A DNA stretch of 64,000 nucleotides, from positions 1,054,001 to 1,118,000 of the forward strand of contig NZ_AP022620.1 of assembly GCF_010731855.1 (NCBI RefSeq), read 5' to 3'. Positions within the stretch are counted from its first letter, which is position 1; each line of letters starts with the position of its first letter. The notes beneath the pieces were generated by a model. The model had not been told where the DNA came from. It saw only the letters and a program-made list of their open reading frames with translations, and did no database searches. Position numbers and translations under genes: made by a program. Shown here one piece after another: positions 43,164-51,951 of the stretch. Source of the stretch: Mycolicibacterium anyangense (lineage in GTDB: Bacteria; Actinomycetota; Actinomycetes; Mycobacteriales; Mycobacteriaceae).

Positions 43164-44275
43164 TTGGCGGCGTCGAGCTGGCCCTGGGTTGCGTCGAGCA
43201 GTTCCTGCCACGATTTCTCGAACTTCTCCACGCCCTCGTTCTCGAGCACGAGGAACACGTCGCGGATGTCGATGCCGATGGCGTCGAGCTTGTCGAACAC
43301 CTCCTGCGCGGCCTGCGCAGTGCCGGTGATCGTGTCGCCGGTGACCACACCGTGGTCGGCGACGGCGTCAATCGTCTTCTCCGGCATGGTGTTCACCGTG
43401 TTCGGCGCCACCAATTCGGTGACGTAGAGGGTGTCGGAGTAGTCGGGGTTCTTGACGCCGGTGGACGCCCACAGCGGCCGCTGCACCCGCGCCCCGGCCT
43501 CGCCCAGCGGCGCGAACCGGCTGCCGCCGAGAAACACCTCTTCGTAGGCCGCGTACGCCAGCCGGGCGTTGGCCACACCGGCCTTGCCGCGCAGCTCCAG
43601 CGCCTCCGGCGTGCCGATCTTCTCCAAACGGGCATCGATCTCGGTGTCGACCCGGGAGACGAAGAACGAGGCGACCGAGTGGATCTTGGACAGGTCGTGG
43701 CCGGCCTGCTTGGCGGCTTCCAGGCCGGCCAGGTAGGCGTCCATCACCGCGCGGTGGCGCTCCACCGAGAAGATCAGCGTGACGTTCACCGAAATACCCT
43801 CGGCCAGAACGGCGGTGATGGCGGGCAGGCCCGCCTCGGTGGCCGGGATCTTGATCAGCAGGTTCGGCCGGTCGACGATCTTCCACAGTTCGATGGCCTG
43901 CAGCACCGTCTTGTCGGTGTCGTGTGCCAGGCGCGGGTCCACCTCGATGGACACCCGGCCGTCGACCCCGTCGGAGGCTTCCCACTGCGGCCGCAGCACG
44001 TCGCAGGCGTCGCGGACGTCGTCGGTGGTGACGGTGCGGATGGTGGCGTCGACGTCGGCCCCGCGCTCGGCGAGTTCGGCGACCTGGGCGTCATAGGCGG
44101 TGCCCTTGGACAGGGCGGCCTGGAAGATCGACGGGTTGGTGGTCACGCCGACGACACTCTTGGTGTCGATCAGTTCTTGCAGGTTGCCCGACTTCAACCG
44201 GTCGCGGGACAGGTCGTCGAGCCAGACGGAGACGCCCGCGGCGGCCAGCGCCGCGAGATTGGGATTCTGTGCCAT
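43160..44275 (-). CDS. tal: Transaldolase
   Basis: A 371-residue enzyme of the non-oxidative pentose phosphate pathway transferring a dihydroxyacetone unit. [30 protein letters not shown], the Schiff-base lysine in [13 protein letters not shown] and [20 protein letters not shown] followed by [15 protein letters not shown] are the expected motifs of actinobacterial TalB-like enzymes. Its stop overlaps zwf by 4 nt, and it starts 42 nt after tkt, so tkt-tal-zwf-opcA-pgl form one operon, as in Rv1449c-1445c. Confidence 0.97.
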   Translation of the reverse strand: MAQNPNLAALAAAGVSVWLDDLSRDRLKSGNLQELIDTKSVVGVTTNPSIFQAALSKGTAYDAQVAELAERGADVDATIRTVTTDDVRDACDVLRPQWEASDGVDGRVSIEVDPRLAHDTDKTVLQAIELWKIVDRPNLLIKIPATEAGLPAITAVLAEGISVNVTLIFSVERHRAVMDAYLAGLEAAKQAGHDLSKIHSVASFFVSRVDTEIDARLEKIGTPEALELRGKAGVANARLAYAAYEEVFLGGSRFAPLGEAGARVQRPLWASTGVKNPDYSDTLYVTELVAPNTVNTMPEKTIDAVADHGVVTGDTITGTAQAAQEVFDKLDAIGIDIRDVFLVLENEGVEKFEKSWQELLDATQGQLDAAK

Positions 44276-44317
44276 GGCGGTTTCCTTGGTCTCTGGAGTT
44301 GTCTGCGGAGTGGTCGA

Positions 44318-46411
44318 TCAGTTGTCGATAACGCGTTCGGCCGCCGCGACGACGGCCTCTGGGGTGAAACCGAATTCGCGGAACAGCGTCTTGTCGTCGG
44401 CGGATTCGCCGTAGTGCTCGATGGAGATGATCTCGCCGGTGTCTCCGACGTACTTGTACCAACTCTGGGCGATGCCGGCCTCCACCGCGACACGGGCCGA
44501 TACGTCTGGCGGGAGCACGGTGTCGCGGTACTCCTGCGGCTGCGCCTCGAACCATTCGACGCACGGCATCGACACCACGTAGGCGCGGATATCCTTCTCG
44601 GCCAACAGCTTTTGCGCCTCGACTGCGAGTTGAAGTTCGGAGCCGGTGGCAATGATGATCACGTCGGCGTCATCGGCCGGGTTCCCGCCACCCAGGACGT
44701 AGCCGCCCTTGGCCACACCATCGCTGCTGGTGCCTTCCAGTACCGGTATGCCCTGCCGGGTGAGGATGAAACCGACCGGACCGCTGCCGTTTCCGCGCGC
44801 GATGATGCTGCGCCACGCGTAGGCCGTCTCGTTCGGATCGCCCGGACGCACCACCGAGAGTTTGGGGATGGCGCGCAGCGCGGCGAGGTGCTCGATGGGC
44901 TGGTGGGTGGGGCCGTCTTCGCCGAGGCCGATCGAGTCGTGCGTCCAGATGTAGATGGTGTCGATATCCATCAGCGAAGCCAGCCGAACCGCCGGGCGCA
45001 TGTAATCGGCGAACTGCAGGAAGGTGCCACCGAAGGCGCGGGTCGGCCCGTGCAGCACGATGCCGGACAGGATCGAGCCCATCGCGTGCTCGCGGATACC
45101 GAAGTGCAGAACCCGGCCGTACCAGTCCGCGGTGAAGTCCTCGGTGGAGATGCTCGGCGGCCCAAACGATTTCACACCGTTGATCGTTGTGTTGTTGCTG
45201 CCGGCGAGATCGGCAGAACCGCCCCAGAGCTCGGGCAGCTTCGGTGCCACGTCGTTGAGCACCTGACCGAAGGCGGCCCGGGTGGCGACGGCCTTCGAGC
45301 CCGGCTCCCAGTAGGTGAGGTCGGCGTCCCAGCCGTCGGGCAGCTCCTGGGCCAGAAGCCGGTCCAGCAAGGCCTTGCGTTCCGGTTCGCGCTGCGCCCA
45401 CGCGTCGAACTCGCCCTGCCACTTCTGGTGGGCCTCGCGGCCCCGGTCGACCAGCTTGCGGGTGTGCGCGATCACCTCGTCGGAGACCTCGAAGGTCTTG
45501 TCCGGATCGAAGCCGAGGACTTCCTTGGTGGCCTTAACCTCGTCGGCGCCCAGCGCCGAGCCGTGCACGCCGCCGGTGTTCATCTTGGTCGGCGCGGGAT
45601 AGCCGATGATGGTGCGCACCGAAATGAACGACGGCTTGTCGATGACCTTCTTGGCCTCCTCGACGGCCTTCTCGATGCCGACCACGTTCTCGCCGCCTTC
45701 GACTTCCTGGACATGCCAGCCGTAGGCGCGGTAACGATCGGCAACGCTTTCCGACAGGGCGATGTCGGTGTCGTGCTCGATGGAGATGTGGTTCTTGTCG
45801 TAGAACACGATGAGGTTGCCGAGCTGCTGGGTGCCGGCCAGCGAGGACGCCTCGCTGGTGACGCCCTCTTCGATGTCGCCGTCGGAGGCGATCACGTAGA
45901 TGTAGTGGTCGAACGGGCTGGTACCGACCGGTGCGTCGGGATCGAACAGGCCGCGCTCGTAGCGCGCGGCCATCGCCATGCCCACGGCCGAGGCCAGGCC
46001 CTGGCCCAGCGGGCCGGTGGTGATCTCCACGCCCTTGGTGTGCCGGAACTCCGGGTGACCGGGGGTCTTGGAGCCCCAGGTCCGCAGCGACTCGATATCG
46101 GACAGCTCCAGGCCGAATCCGCCCAGGTACAGCTGCAGGTACAGGGTCAGGCTGCTATGCCCGCAGGACAGAATGAACCGGTCGCGGCCCAGCCAATGGG
46201 TATCGCTGGGGTCGTGGACCATGACCCGCTGGAACAGGGTGTAGGCCAGCGGGGCGAGGCTCATGGCGGTGCCGGGGTGGCCATTGCCCACCTTCTGCAC
46301 CGCATCGGCAGCCAGAACACGAACCGTGTCGACGGCACGCGAGTCGACCTCGGTCCAGTCGTCGGGGTGGTGCGGTTCGGTCAGAGCGGAAATCTGGTCG
46401 AGTGTGGTCAC
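44318..46411 (-). CDS. tkt: Transketolase
   Basis: A 697-residue thiamine-diphosphate enzyme exchanging two-carbon units among pentose phosphates. The N-terminal domain has the TPP/metal motif ASDGDIEEG plus FYDKNHISIEHDT; the middle domain has FGIREHAMG with the catalytic glutamate and HDSIGLGEDGPTHQPIEHL; the C-terminal domain ends EAVVAAAERVI. Start is GTG at 46411 with AGGAGTGAG upstream. It heads the minus-strand pentose phosphate operon and is divergent from ctaB, with a 248-nt control region between them. Matches Rv1449c. Confidence 0.97.
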   Translation of the reverse strand: MTTLDQISALTEPHHPDDWTEVDSRAVDTVRVLAADAVQKVGNGHPGTAMSLAPLAYTLFQRVMVHDPSDTHWLGRDRFILSCGHSSLTLYLQLYLGGFGLELSDIESLRTWGSKTPGHPEFRHTKGVEITTGPLGQGLASAVGMAMAARYERGLFDPDAPVGTSPFDHYIYVIASDGDIEEGVTSEASSLAGTQQLGNLIVFYDKNHISIEHDTDIALSESVADRYRAYGWHVQEVEGGENVVGIEKAVEEAKKVIDKPSFISVRTIIGYPAPTKMNTGGVHGSALGADEVKATKEVLGFDPDKTFEVSDEVIAHTRKLVDRGREAHQKWQGEFDAWAQREPERKALLDRLLAQELPDGWDADLTYWEPGSKAVATRAAFGQVLNDVAPKLPELWGGSADLAGSNNTTINGVKSFGPPSISTEDFTADWYGRVLHFGIREHAMGSILSGIVLHGPTRAFGGTFLQFADYMRPAVRLASLMDIDTIYIWTHDSIGLGEDGPTHQPIEHLAALRAIPKLSVVRPGDPNETAYAWRSIIARGNGSGPVGFILTRQGIPVLEGTSSDGVAKGGYVLGGGNPADDADVIIIATGSELQLAVEAQKLLAEKDIRAYVVSMPCVEWFEAQPQEYRDTVLPPDVSARVAVEAGIAQSWYKYVGDTGEIISIEHYGESADDKTLFREFGFTPEAVVAAAERVIDN

Positions 46412-46484
46412 TAACTCACTCCTGGCGTCGTCAGGTCGGCGGGCAAGCTGGGGCCTTACATCACCCTAGTGCCGGATGGGTCAT

Positions 46485-46496
46485 CACTGCACAGTG
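46485..46496. promoter_or_regulatory. Short perfect inverted repeat in the tkt-ctaB divergent region
   Basis: CACTGCACAGTG is a 12-bp sequence made of CACTG and CAGTG arms around CA. It lies 74 nt upstream of the tkt start in a 248-nt divergent gap. It could be an operator, but no regulator is known for it here; a 12-mer palindrome may also occur by chance. Confidence 0.2.
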
Positions 46497-46659
46497 CTGC
46501 CTGCAGCGTTACCAGCAGGCGAAGAACTACGCCTGCGACTCTCTCACTGTGGTGAACTCGCCGTGAATTGCCCCTTGAGTTCCGGCGGCGGGGTCCCGCG
46601 GTCTACCATCGCCTGTAGTAGATCGTTGGCGTGGCCGCCGGTTGTCAGGAGTCAGTTGC

Positions 46660-47601
46660 GTGAGAGTTCGCGAAGTGCACCTCGTCGAAGGGGCGCCGGT
46701 CCGGTTCCGCGACAGACTGTTGGGCTATCTCGCGCTGACCAAGCCGCGCGTGATCGAACTGCTCCTGGTCACCACGATTCCGGCGATGCTGCTGGCCGGC
46801 CGGGGCACGGTTGACCCGCTGCTGATCGCGAACACCCTGTTCGGCGGCATGCTGGCCGCTGCCGGCGCCAACGCGCTGAACTGCGTGGCGGACGCCGACA
46901 TCGACAAGGTGATGAAGCGCACCGAGCGCCGCCCGCTGGCCAGGGCCACCGTGCCCCGGAGCCATGCGCTGGTGTTCGGGCTGGCGCTGTCAGTGGCGTC
47001 GTTCTTCTGGCTGTGGTGGACCACCAACATGCTCTCGGCCCATCTGGCCGCCGCCACCATCGCGTTTTACGTGCTGGTCTACACGTTGCTGCTCAAGCGC
47101 CGGACCTCGCAGAACGTCGTCTGGGGCGGTGCCGCGGGCTGCATGCCGGTGATGATCGGCTGGTCGGCGGTGACCGACACCATCGGCTGGCAGGCGCTGG
47201 TGATGTTCGCGATCATCTTCTTCTGGACACCGCCGCACACCTGGGCCCTGGCGATGAAGTACAAGGACGACTACGCCGCCGCCGGGGTGCCGATGCTGCC
47301 CGTGGTCGCCACCGAACTGCAGGTCACCCGGCAGGTCGTCATCTACACCTGGCTCACCGTGGCGGCCACCCTCGCGCTGATCCCGGCCGCCGGTTGGCTG
47401 TACGCGGCGGTCGCCGCGCTGGCGGGGGCCTGGTTCCTGGTGATGGCCCACCAGCTGCACGCCGGGGTTCGCCGCGGCAACCCGGTCAAACCGCTGCGGC
47501 TGTTCCTGCAGTCGAACAACTACCTTGCATTGGTGTTCGTGGCGCTGGCGGTGGACTCCGCACTGGATCTGCCCACCGTCGCCCAGCTGCTGGTGCGCTA
47601 A
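46660..47601 (+). CDS. ctaB: Protohaem IX farnesyltransferase (haem O synthase)
   Basis: A 313-residue polytopic UbiA-family prenyltransferase that attaches a farnesyl chain to haem b, making haem O for cytochrome oxidase. The prenyl-diphosphate motif [23 protein letters not shown] (seen as [12 protein letters not shown] and [11 protein letters not shown]) and [20 protein letters not shown] followed by [15 protein letters not shown] carry the conserved acidic and aromatic residues; about 8-9 helices are visible. GTG 46660 follows AGGAGTC at 8 nt; a TTG 18 nt earlier is less likely. Matches Rv1451. It precedes the haem A synthase ctaA by about 4 kb. Confidence 0.95.
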   Translation: MRVREVHLVEGAPVRFRDRLLGYLALTKPRVIELLLVTTIPAMLLAGRGTVDPLLIANTLFGGMLAAAGANALNCVADADIDKVMKRTERRPLARATVPRSHALVFGLALSVASFFWLWWTTNMLSAHLAAATIAFYVLVYTLLLKRRTSQNVVWGGAAGCMPVMIGWSAVTDTIGWQALVMFAIIFFWTPPHTWALAMKYKDDYAAAGVPMLPVVATELQVTRQVVIYTWLTVAATLALIPAAGWLYAAVAALAGAWFLVMAHQLHAGVRRGNPVKPLRLFLQSNNYLALVFVALAVDSALDLPTVAQLLVR

Positions 47602-47637
47602 CTGCGTCAGCTTTCGTGGTGGGCGTTCTATAGCGAG

Positions 47638-49050
47638 GTGCTTCGCGGCGTCGTCGGCGTCTCGATGGTCGTACTGGTCGCGGCACGGTGGGGGCCGGAC
47701 GGTGCTGCCTTTCCCGCCGGAATGGCCGCGGCCATCGCCGGTGCGGTGTCCCTCGATGACGCACCGCACGGCCCGATCCCCGCTGCCGCCTGGTCGTCGG
47801 CACAAATGGCCATCGCGGCCTTCCTGGGTGTCCTGACATTCACGCACCCGGTGCTCTACGTCGCAACGACGGTCCTGTGGTGTTTCGCCGCGGGGCTGAC
47901 GTGGGGAATCACGCCGACCGCCGGTCTGGTCACGGCCGCGTCGTCCTCGGTGCTCGTCGCGGCACCCGCCCAGCAGAGCTCGGTGAGTCACGCCGCCATC
48001 AGCGCTGGGATCACCGTCGCCGGTGGACTGCTGCAAGTACTGCTGATCGCCATCTGGCCCCGGGCTCGGTGGGCCGCTCAGCGCGCCGCGCTCACCAACG
48101 CCTACCGTGCGGTGGCACAGTACGCACGCGCCGCCGCCGCCGACCCCACAACCCGCCTGGACCGCGCGCCGATCGACTTCCTTCGCGCCGCCTTCACCCT
48201 GACCGCGGGGCAGGCGCGTAGGCGGCCGTTGGCCTACCGCACCTACCTCGGATTGCCCGAACGCCTGGCGGACTCTCTGGCGATGCTGGCGAATGCACCC
48301 ATCGGCCGCGACCTGTTGCCGGCCACCGCGGACGTCATCGACGCACTGACGGCACCCGGCCGGCTGAACCGGGTGGTCATCGAGCGCGCACTGAACGCCT
48401 TTGACGCTGCGGCACAGGGGAGTGGTCCCGCATCTGTGGGTCGGCTCGTCGCGGATATCCATGCGCTGGAAGCCATCCGCCTGCATGGACGGCACCCGGG
48501 GACGGAGCCGGAGATGCTGCGCCGGCCAGGGTTCCTCGGCGCGCAGCGTCAGGCGCTGGCTGCCGTCCGGTCGCACCTGCGCGTCTCCTCGCCCGTCCTT
48601 CGCCACGCGATCCGGCTGAGTCTGGGGGTCGGCGGGTGCGTGGCTGCGGTGTTGATATGGCATGTGCCACATGGCTTCTGGCTTCCGCTGACGGTGTTGA
48701 TGGTCAGCCGTCCCGACGGTGGCCACACCCGCAAGCGGGTGGGCATGCGGATCGTCGGAAACATGCTCGGTGTCACCGCGGCCAGCGCCATCGCCGCGCT
48801 CGGTCATCCGGTCGGCGCGGTGTCGGCAGTGGCGGCAGTGATCTGTCTGGCTATCGCCTACGCGGTGGCGCCAGCGGGATATGTGGCGCTGAGCGCGGCG
48901 CTGGCGGCGGCCACGGTGTTCTTGATCGATGTGACCGGTAGTGCCGACCTGCACACGGTGGGTCAGCGGATCGCCCTGACGGCCCTGGGCGGGCTTGTCG
49001 CGGTGCTCGTCGACGTCTGTATTCCGTCGACCGTCACAACGTCGACGTAG
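47638..49050 (+). CDS. FUSC-family membrane transporter
   Basis: A 470-residue inner-membrane protein with the two-half architecture of fusaric-acid-resistance/aromatic-acid efflux proteins: hydrophobic helices in about 1-145, a cytoplasmic helical domain about 150-320 (RAALTNAYRAVAQYARAA, TLTAGQARRRPLAYRTYL), then a second membrane half with the family motif FWLPLTVLMVSRPDGGHTRKRVGMRIVGNML, seen as FWLPLTVLMVSRPDGGHT and RKRVGMRIVGNML. Substrates are unknown; relatives export aromatic acids. GTG 47638 is the first possible start after an upstream stop. It follows ctaB by 36 nt, and no homologue in the M. tuberculosis locus is known to me. Confidence 0.78.
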   Translation: MLRGVVGVSMVVLVAARWGPDGAAFPAGMAAAIAGAVSLDDAPHGPIPAAAWSSAQMAIAAFLGVLTFTHPVLYVATTVLWCFAAGLTWGITPTAGLVTAASSSVLVAAPAQQSSVSHAAISAGITVAGGLLQVLLIAIWPRARWAAQRAALTNAYRAVAQYARAAAADPTTRLDRAPIDFLRAAFTLTAGQARRRPLAYRTYLGLPERLADSLAMLANAPIGRDLLPATADVIDALTAPGRLNRVVIERALNAFDAAAQGSGPASVGRLVADIHALEAIRLHGRHPGTEPEMLRRPGFLGAQRQALAAVRSHLRVSSPVLRHAIRLSLGVGGCVAAVLIWHVPHGFWLPLTVLMVSRPDGGHTRKRVGMRIVGNMLGVTAASAIAALGHPVGAVSAVAAVICLAIAYAVAPAGYVALSAALAAATVFLIDVTGSADLHTVGQRIALTALGGLVAVLVDVCIPSTVTTST

Positions 49051-49062
49051 CTGGATCCCCGG

Positions 49063-50037
49063 TCAGGGCACCAGGACGATCGAGCCCGTGGTCTTGCGGC
49101 CCTGCAGATCGCGATGCGCCTGGGCGGCATCGGCCAGCGGGTAGTGACCGCCGACGGTGATCGTGATCGACCCGTCGGCGATCGCGTCGAGGAGTTCGCC
49201 TGCCCGCCAGGCGAATTCGTCGGGTGTGCGAGTGAAGTGGGCCAGGTTCGGCCGGGTCAGGAACACCGAACCGGCGGCGTTGAGGCGCTGCGGGTCCACC
49301 GGCGGCACGGGACCACTGGAGGCGCCGAACAAGGCCAGCGTGCCGCGCACCGCCAGGCTGGCCAGGCTCGCGTCGAACGTCGACTTGCCCACTCCGTCGT
49401 ACACGGCGGCCACCCCGTGGCCCCCGGTGAGGTCGCGGACCGCGGCGGCGAACACGCTCGGGTCATCCGGATAGTCGAGTACCTCGACGGCGCCGGCCTG
49501 CCGCGACAGTGCGGCCTTCTCGGGGGTGGACGCGGTGGTGATCACCCTGGCCCCCAGGCTGGTGGCCCATTGCGTCAGGATCAGGCCCACTCCGCCGGCT
49601 CCGGCGTGCACCAGCACCGTGTCGCGGGGCTGCACCTCGTACACCGACTTGATCAGATAGTGCGCCGTCATCCCCTTCAGCAGCGCCGAGGCCACCGCGT
49701 CGGACTGCACCGCATCCGGCACGTAGGCGACGAAATCGGCTGGCGCCGTGCAAAATTCGGCATAGGCGCCGGCGGCGTTCGCGGTGACCACCCGGTCGCC
49801 GGGTGCGATCGCCGCAACATCGTCCCCGACGGCGGCCACCGTCCCGCACACCTCGCTGCCCAGGACGAACGGCACCTCGCGCGGGTACAGCCCGGACCGA
49901 AAGTAGGTGTCGATGTAATTGACGCCGATCGCGTCCGCCTGGATCAGCACCTGGCCCGGGCCGGGTGCGGGCGTGTCCTTCTCGACGTAGGAGAGGACCT
50001 CGGGACCACCTGTCTCGGCGACTTCGATTGCGTGCAT
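49063..50037 (-). CDS. qor: NADPH:quinone oxidoreductase, QOR/zeta-crystallin family
   Basis: A 324-residue zinc-independent medium-chain reductase. GVNYIDTYFRSGLYP is the QOR-type N-terminal motif, VLVHAGAGGVGLILTQWA is the NADPH-binding glycine loop (about 142-159), and VYDGVGKSTFDASLASL follows the Rossmann fold. The enzyme reduces quinones by one or two electrons. It matches Rv1454c and lies divergent from the ATP-grasp gene with just 18 nt between start codons. It converges on the FUSC gene with 12 nt between stops. Confidence 0.93.
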   Translation of the reverse strand: MHAIEVAETGGPEVLSYVEKDTPAPGPGQVLIQADAIGVNYIDTYFRSGLYPREVPFVLGSEVCGTVAAVGDDVAAIAPGDRVVTANAAGAYAEFCTAPADFVAYVPDAVQSDAVASALLKGMTAHYLIKSVYEVQPRDTVLVHAGAGGVGLILTQWATSLGARVITTASTPEKAALSRQAGAVEVLDYPDDPSVFAAAVRDLTGGHGVAAVYDGVGKSTFDASLASLAVRGTLALFGASSGPVPPVDPQRLNAAGSVFLTRPNLAHFTRTPDEFAWRAGELLDAIADGSITITVGGHYPLADAAQAHRDLQGRKTTGSIVLVP

Positions 50038-50042
50038 GTCAC

Positions 50043-50048
50043 TATCAT
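50043..50048 (+). promoter_or_regulatory. Predicted -10 element for leaderless ATP-grasp gene
   Basis: TATCAT ends 7 nt before GTG 50056. Only 18 nt separate the divergent qor and ATP-grasp start codons, so a Shine-Dalgarno-containing leader is impossible for at least one of them, and leaderless initiation is the simplest reading. Confidence 0.5.
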
Positions 50049-50055
50049 CCCCGGT

Positions 50056-51006
50056 GTGAAGTCGCCCGTGTCGCTAGCCCGTCCCGACCTGTTCCACCCC
50101 AAGATCGTGCTGGCCGGGTGCCCGCAGTTGGTCTCCGGTGACGGCGACGACGACGGCGTGATCGAGGCGTTGCGCACCCGCGGCCTGCACGCCCGCTGGC
50201 TGTCCTGGGACGACCCGCAGACCGAGGCGGCCGACCTCGTCATCCTCCGGGCAACCTGGGATTACGCCGAGCGTCGAGACGAGTTCCTGGCCTGGACCAC
50301 CCGGGTGCCCAACCTGCTGAACGGCCCGGCGGTGGTCGCCTGGAACAGCGACAAGCACTACCTCGACGACCTGGCCGCCGCGGGTGTGCCGACGCTGCCG
50401 TCGTCTTTCTTCGAGCCGGGGGAGCAGCTGCGACTGCCCAAGGGGGAGGTCGTGGTGAAACCGGCGATCGGGGCCGGGTCCATCGATACCCGGCGGTTCA
50501 CCGACCGGACTGCCGCCCGCGAGCACGCTGCGGCCCTGCAGGCCAGCGGCCGTACCGCGCTGGTCCAGCCCTACGACGCCCGGGTGGAGGCCGGCGAGAC
50601 CGCGCTGGTGTTCCTCGGCGGTGAGCAATCCCATGCCTTCACCAAGGGGCCGATGCTGCCGCCGGAGGGCGAATTGCCCGAACTCGACGAGTCGGGCACG
50701 TTCGCCGCGGAGTCGTTGCGGGGCGCCGACCCGGATTTCGCCATGTGGGACGTGGGCTACGCCGCGCTGGACGCGGCCGCGCGGCACCTGGGAATCGCCC
50801 GCGGAGATCTGTTGTACGCCCGCGTCGACCTGATCGGCGGACCCGACGCGCCGCTACTGCTCGAGCTGGAATTGATCGAGCCGTCATTGGGCTGGCGTCA
50901 GCTCGACGAGCCGACCAGGGCGTTGCAGCAGCGCGCGTTCGCTCTGGCCGTGGAGTCAGCCTGCGAGCGTCTTGGGCTCGGCCCGCTGTCGCATCGACGC
51001 CCATAA
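50056..51006 (+). CDS. ATP-grasp family protein (RimK/DcsG-like ligase), Rv1455-like
   Basis: A 316-residue cytosolic protein of the ATP-grasp fold, COG0189 type. Features: LVSGDGDDDGVIEALRTRGL and VILRATWDYAERRDEFLAW in the N-terminal domain, the ATP-binding lysine strand GEVVVKPAIGAGSIDTRRF (about 125-143), LVQPYDARVEAGETALVFL, and the metal-binding end LLELELIEPSLGW. The closest characterised relative I can name is DcsG, the ligase closing D-cycloserine; many uncharacterised bacterial homologues share these motifs, so the function here is open. Start chosen at GTG 50056 from the leaderless -10; the longer frame upstream is the shadow of qor. Its last 51 nt overlap ctaA. Confidence 0.8.
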   Translation: MKSPVSLARPDLFHPKIVLAGCPQLVSGDGDDDGVIEALRTRGLHARWLSWDDPQTEAADLVILRATWDYAERRDEFLAWTTRVPNLLNGPAVVAWNSDKHYLDDLAAAGVPTLPSSFFEPGEQLRLPKGEVVVKPAIGAGSIDTRRFTDRTAAREHAAALQASGRTALVQPYDARVEAGETALVFLGGEQSHAFTKGPMLPPEGELPELDESGTFAAESLRGADPDFAMWDVGYAALDAAARHLGIARGDLLYARVDLIGGPDAPLLLELELIEPSLGWRQLDEPTRALQQRAFALAVESACERLGLGPLSHRRP

Positions 51007-51903
51007 CGCGGCGGTGGCCGCGGTACAGGCTGCCGCACCGGCGACGTGGAAGGCCACCAGGACGGCGGGCACCCCGGTGAAGAACTGCACCGCGCCGAGC
51101 AGACCCTGGGCCACCACCAGGGCGATCAGCACGGCCAGCCGCCGCATGATCAGCCGCGGCGCGTACACGGCGCACAAGCCTGCCCCCAGACCGATCAGCA
51201 GCGACAGGTAGATGAACAGGAACGTCGAGTGCGCGTGCACCAGCGTGATGATCTCCACCTCGAGGCGAGGTACCACCCGTTGCGGGCTCTTGTCGCCGGC
51301 ATGCGGGCCGGCGCCGGTGACCGTCGTTCCGGTGATCAACGTCGCCGACAGCGCCAGCGCGCTCAGTAGGGTCAACTGCCGCAACGGTTTCGGAACCAGC
51401 GCGGTGGTGACACCGTCGTCGGGTTCGCCGATCTTGACGAACAGCAGGGTGGCCAGCCAGACCATCAGCATCGAGGCCAGCATGTGGATGGCCACCGTCC
51501 ACCACAGCAGGCCGGTCAGCACCGTGATGCCGCCGATCACCGCCTGCAGCACGGTCGAGGCCGGCATCAACCAGGCGTAGATCAGCACCTCGCGGCGCCG
51601 GCGCGCCCGGGTGACGGCCAGGACGGCCAGGATCGCGGTGATGACCACCAGGAACGTGATCATCCGGTTGCCGAACTCCACGGCCTGATGGATGCCGGGC
51701 ACCTCGGGATGCGGCTGCGGGGTGAAGCTCCCCGGGAAGCATTGCGGCCAGGTGGGGCAGCCCAGTCCGGACGCGGTGACGCGCACGATCGCGCCGGTGA
51801 CCGCGATACCGGCTTGGGTCAGCAGCACCGCGGCGGCGATGACGCGCTGGGTGCGCAGGCTGGGCAGTGGAAGAAGGTCCACCAACCGCAGGAATAACCG
51901 CAC
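50956..51903 (-). CDS. ctaA: Haem A synthase (COX15/CtaA family)
   Basis: A 315-residue polytopic oxidase converting haem O to haem A for the aa3 cytochrome c oxidase. Eight hydrophobic helices form two pseudo-repeats. The haem-ligand and loop motifs VRVTASGLGCPTWPQC (cysteine pair in the first extracytoplasmic loop), HQAVEFGNRMITF, AIHMLASMLMVW and VHAHSTFLFIYLSL followed by VAFHVAGAAA carry the conserved histidines. Starts with GTG. Adjacent to the exporter gene pair, as Rv1456c is. The C-terminus overlaps the convergent ATP-grasp gene by 51 nt. Confidence 0.94.
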   Translation of the reverse strand: MRLFLRLVDLLPLPSLRTQRVIAAAVLLTQAGIAVTGAIVRVTASGLGCPTWPQCFPGSFTPQPHPEVPGIHQAVEFGNRMITFLVVITAILAVLAVTRARRRREVLIYAWLMPASTVLQAVIGGITVLTGLLWWTVAIHMLASMLMVWLATLLFVKIGEPDDGVTTALVPKPLRQLTLLSALALSATLITGTTVTGAGPHAGDKSPQRVVPRLEVEIITLVHAHSTFLFIYLSLLIGLGAGLCAVYAPRLIMRRLAVLIALVVAQGLLGAVQFFTGVPAVLVAFHVAGAAACTAATAALWASMRQRAEPKTLAG

Positions 51904-51951
51904 CGCCCGATCGTAGAGGACGGCGAACTACACCCCGTAGTAGGGCTGTGC

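Noticed and set aside
43124..46414. A plus-strand frame open for about 1096 codons antisense to zwf, tal and tkt
   Set aside because: It is the mirror of highly GC-biased codons in three well-recognised genes; its translation is rich in Arg, Gly, His and Val without domains, and the minus-strand proteins carry all catalytic motifs.
46575..46609. TTGAGT and TACCAT as a -35/-10 pair for ctaB
   Set aside because: Spacer is 23 nt, outside the normal range; TACCAT alone might be a -10 but the evidence is weak.
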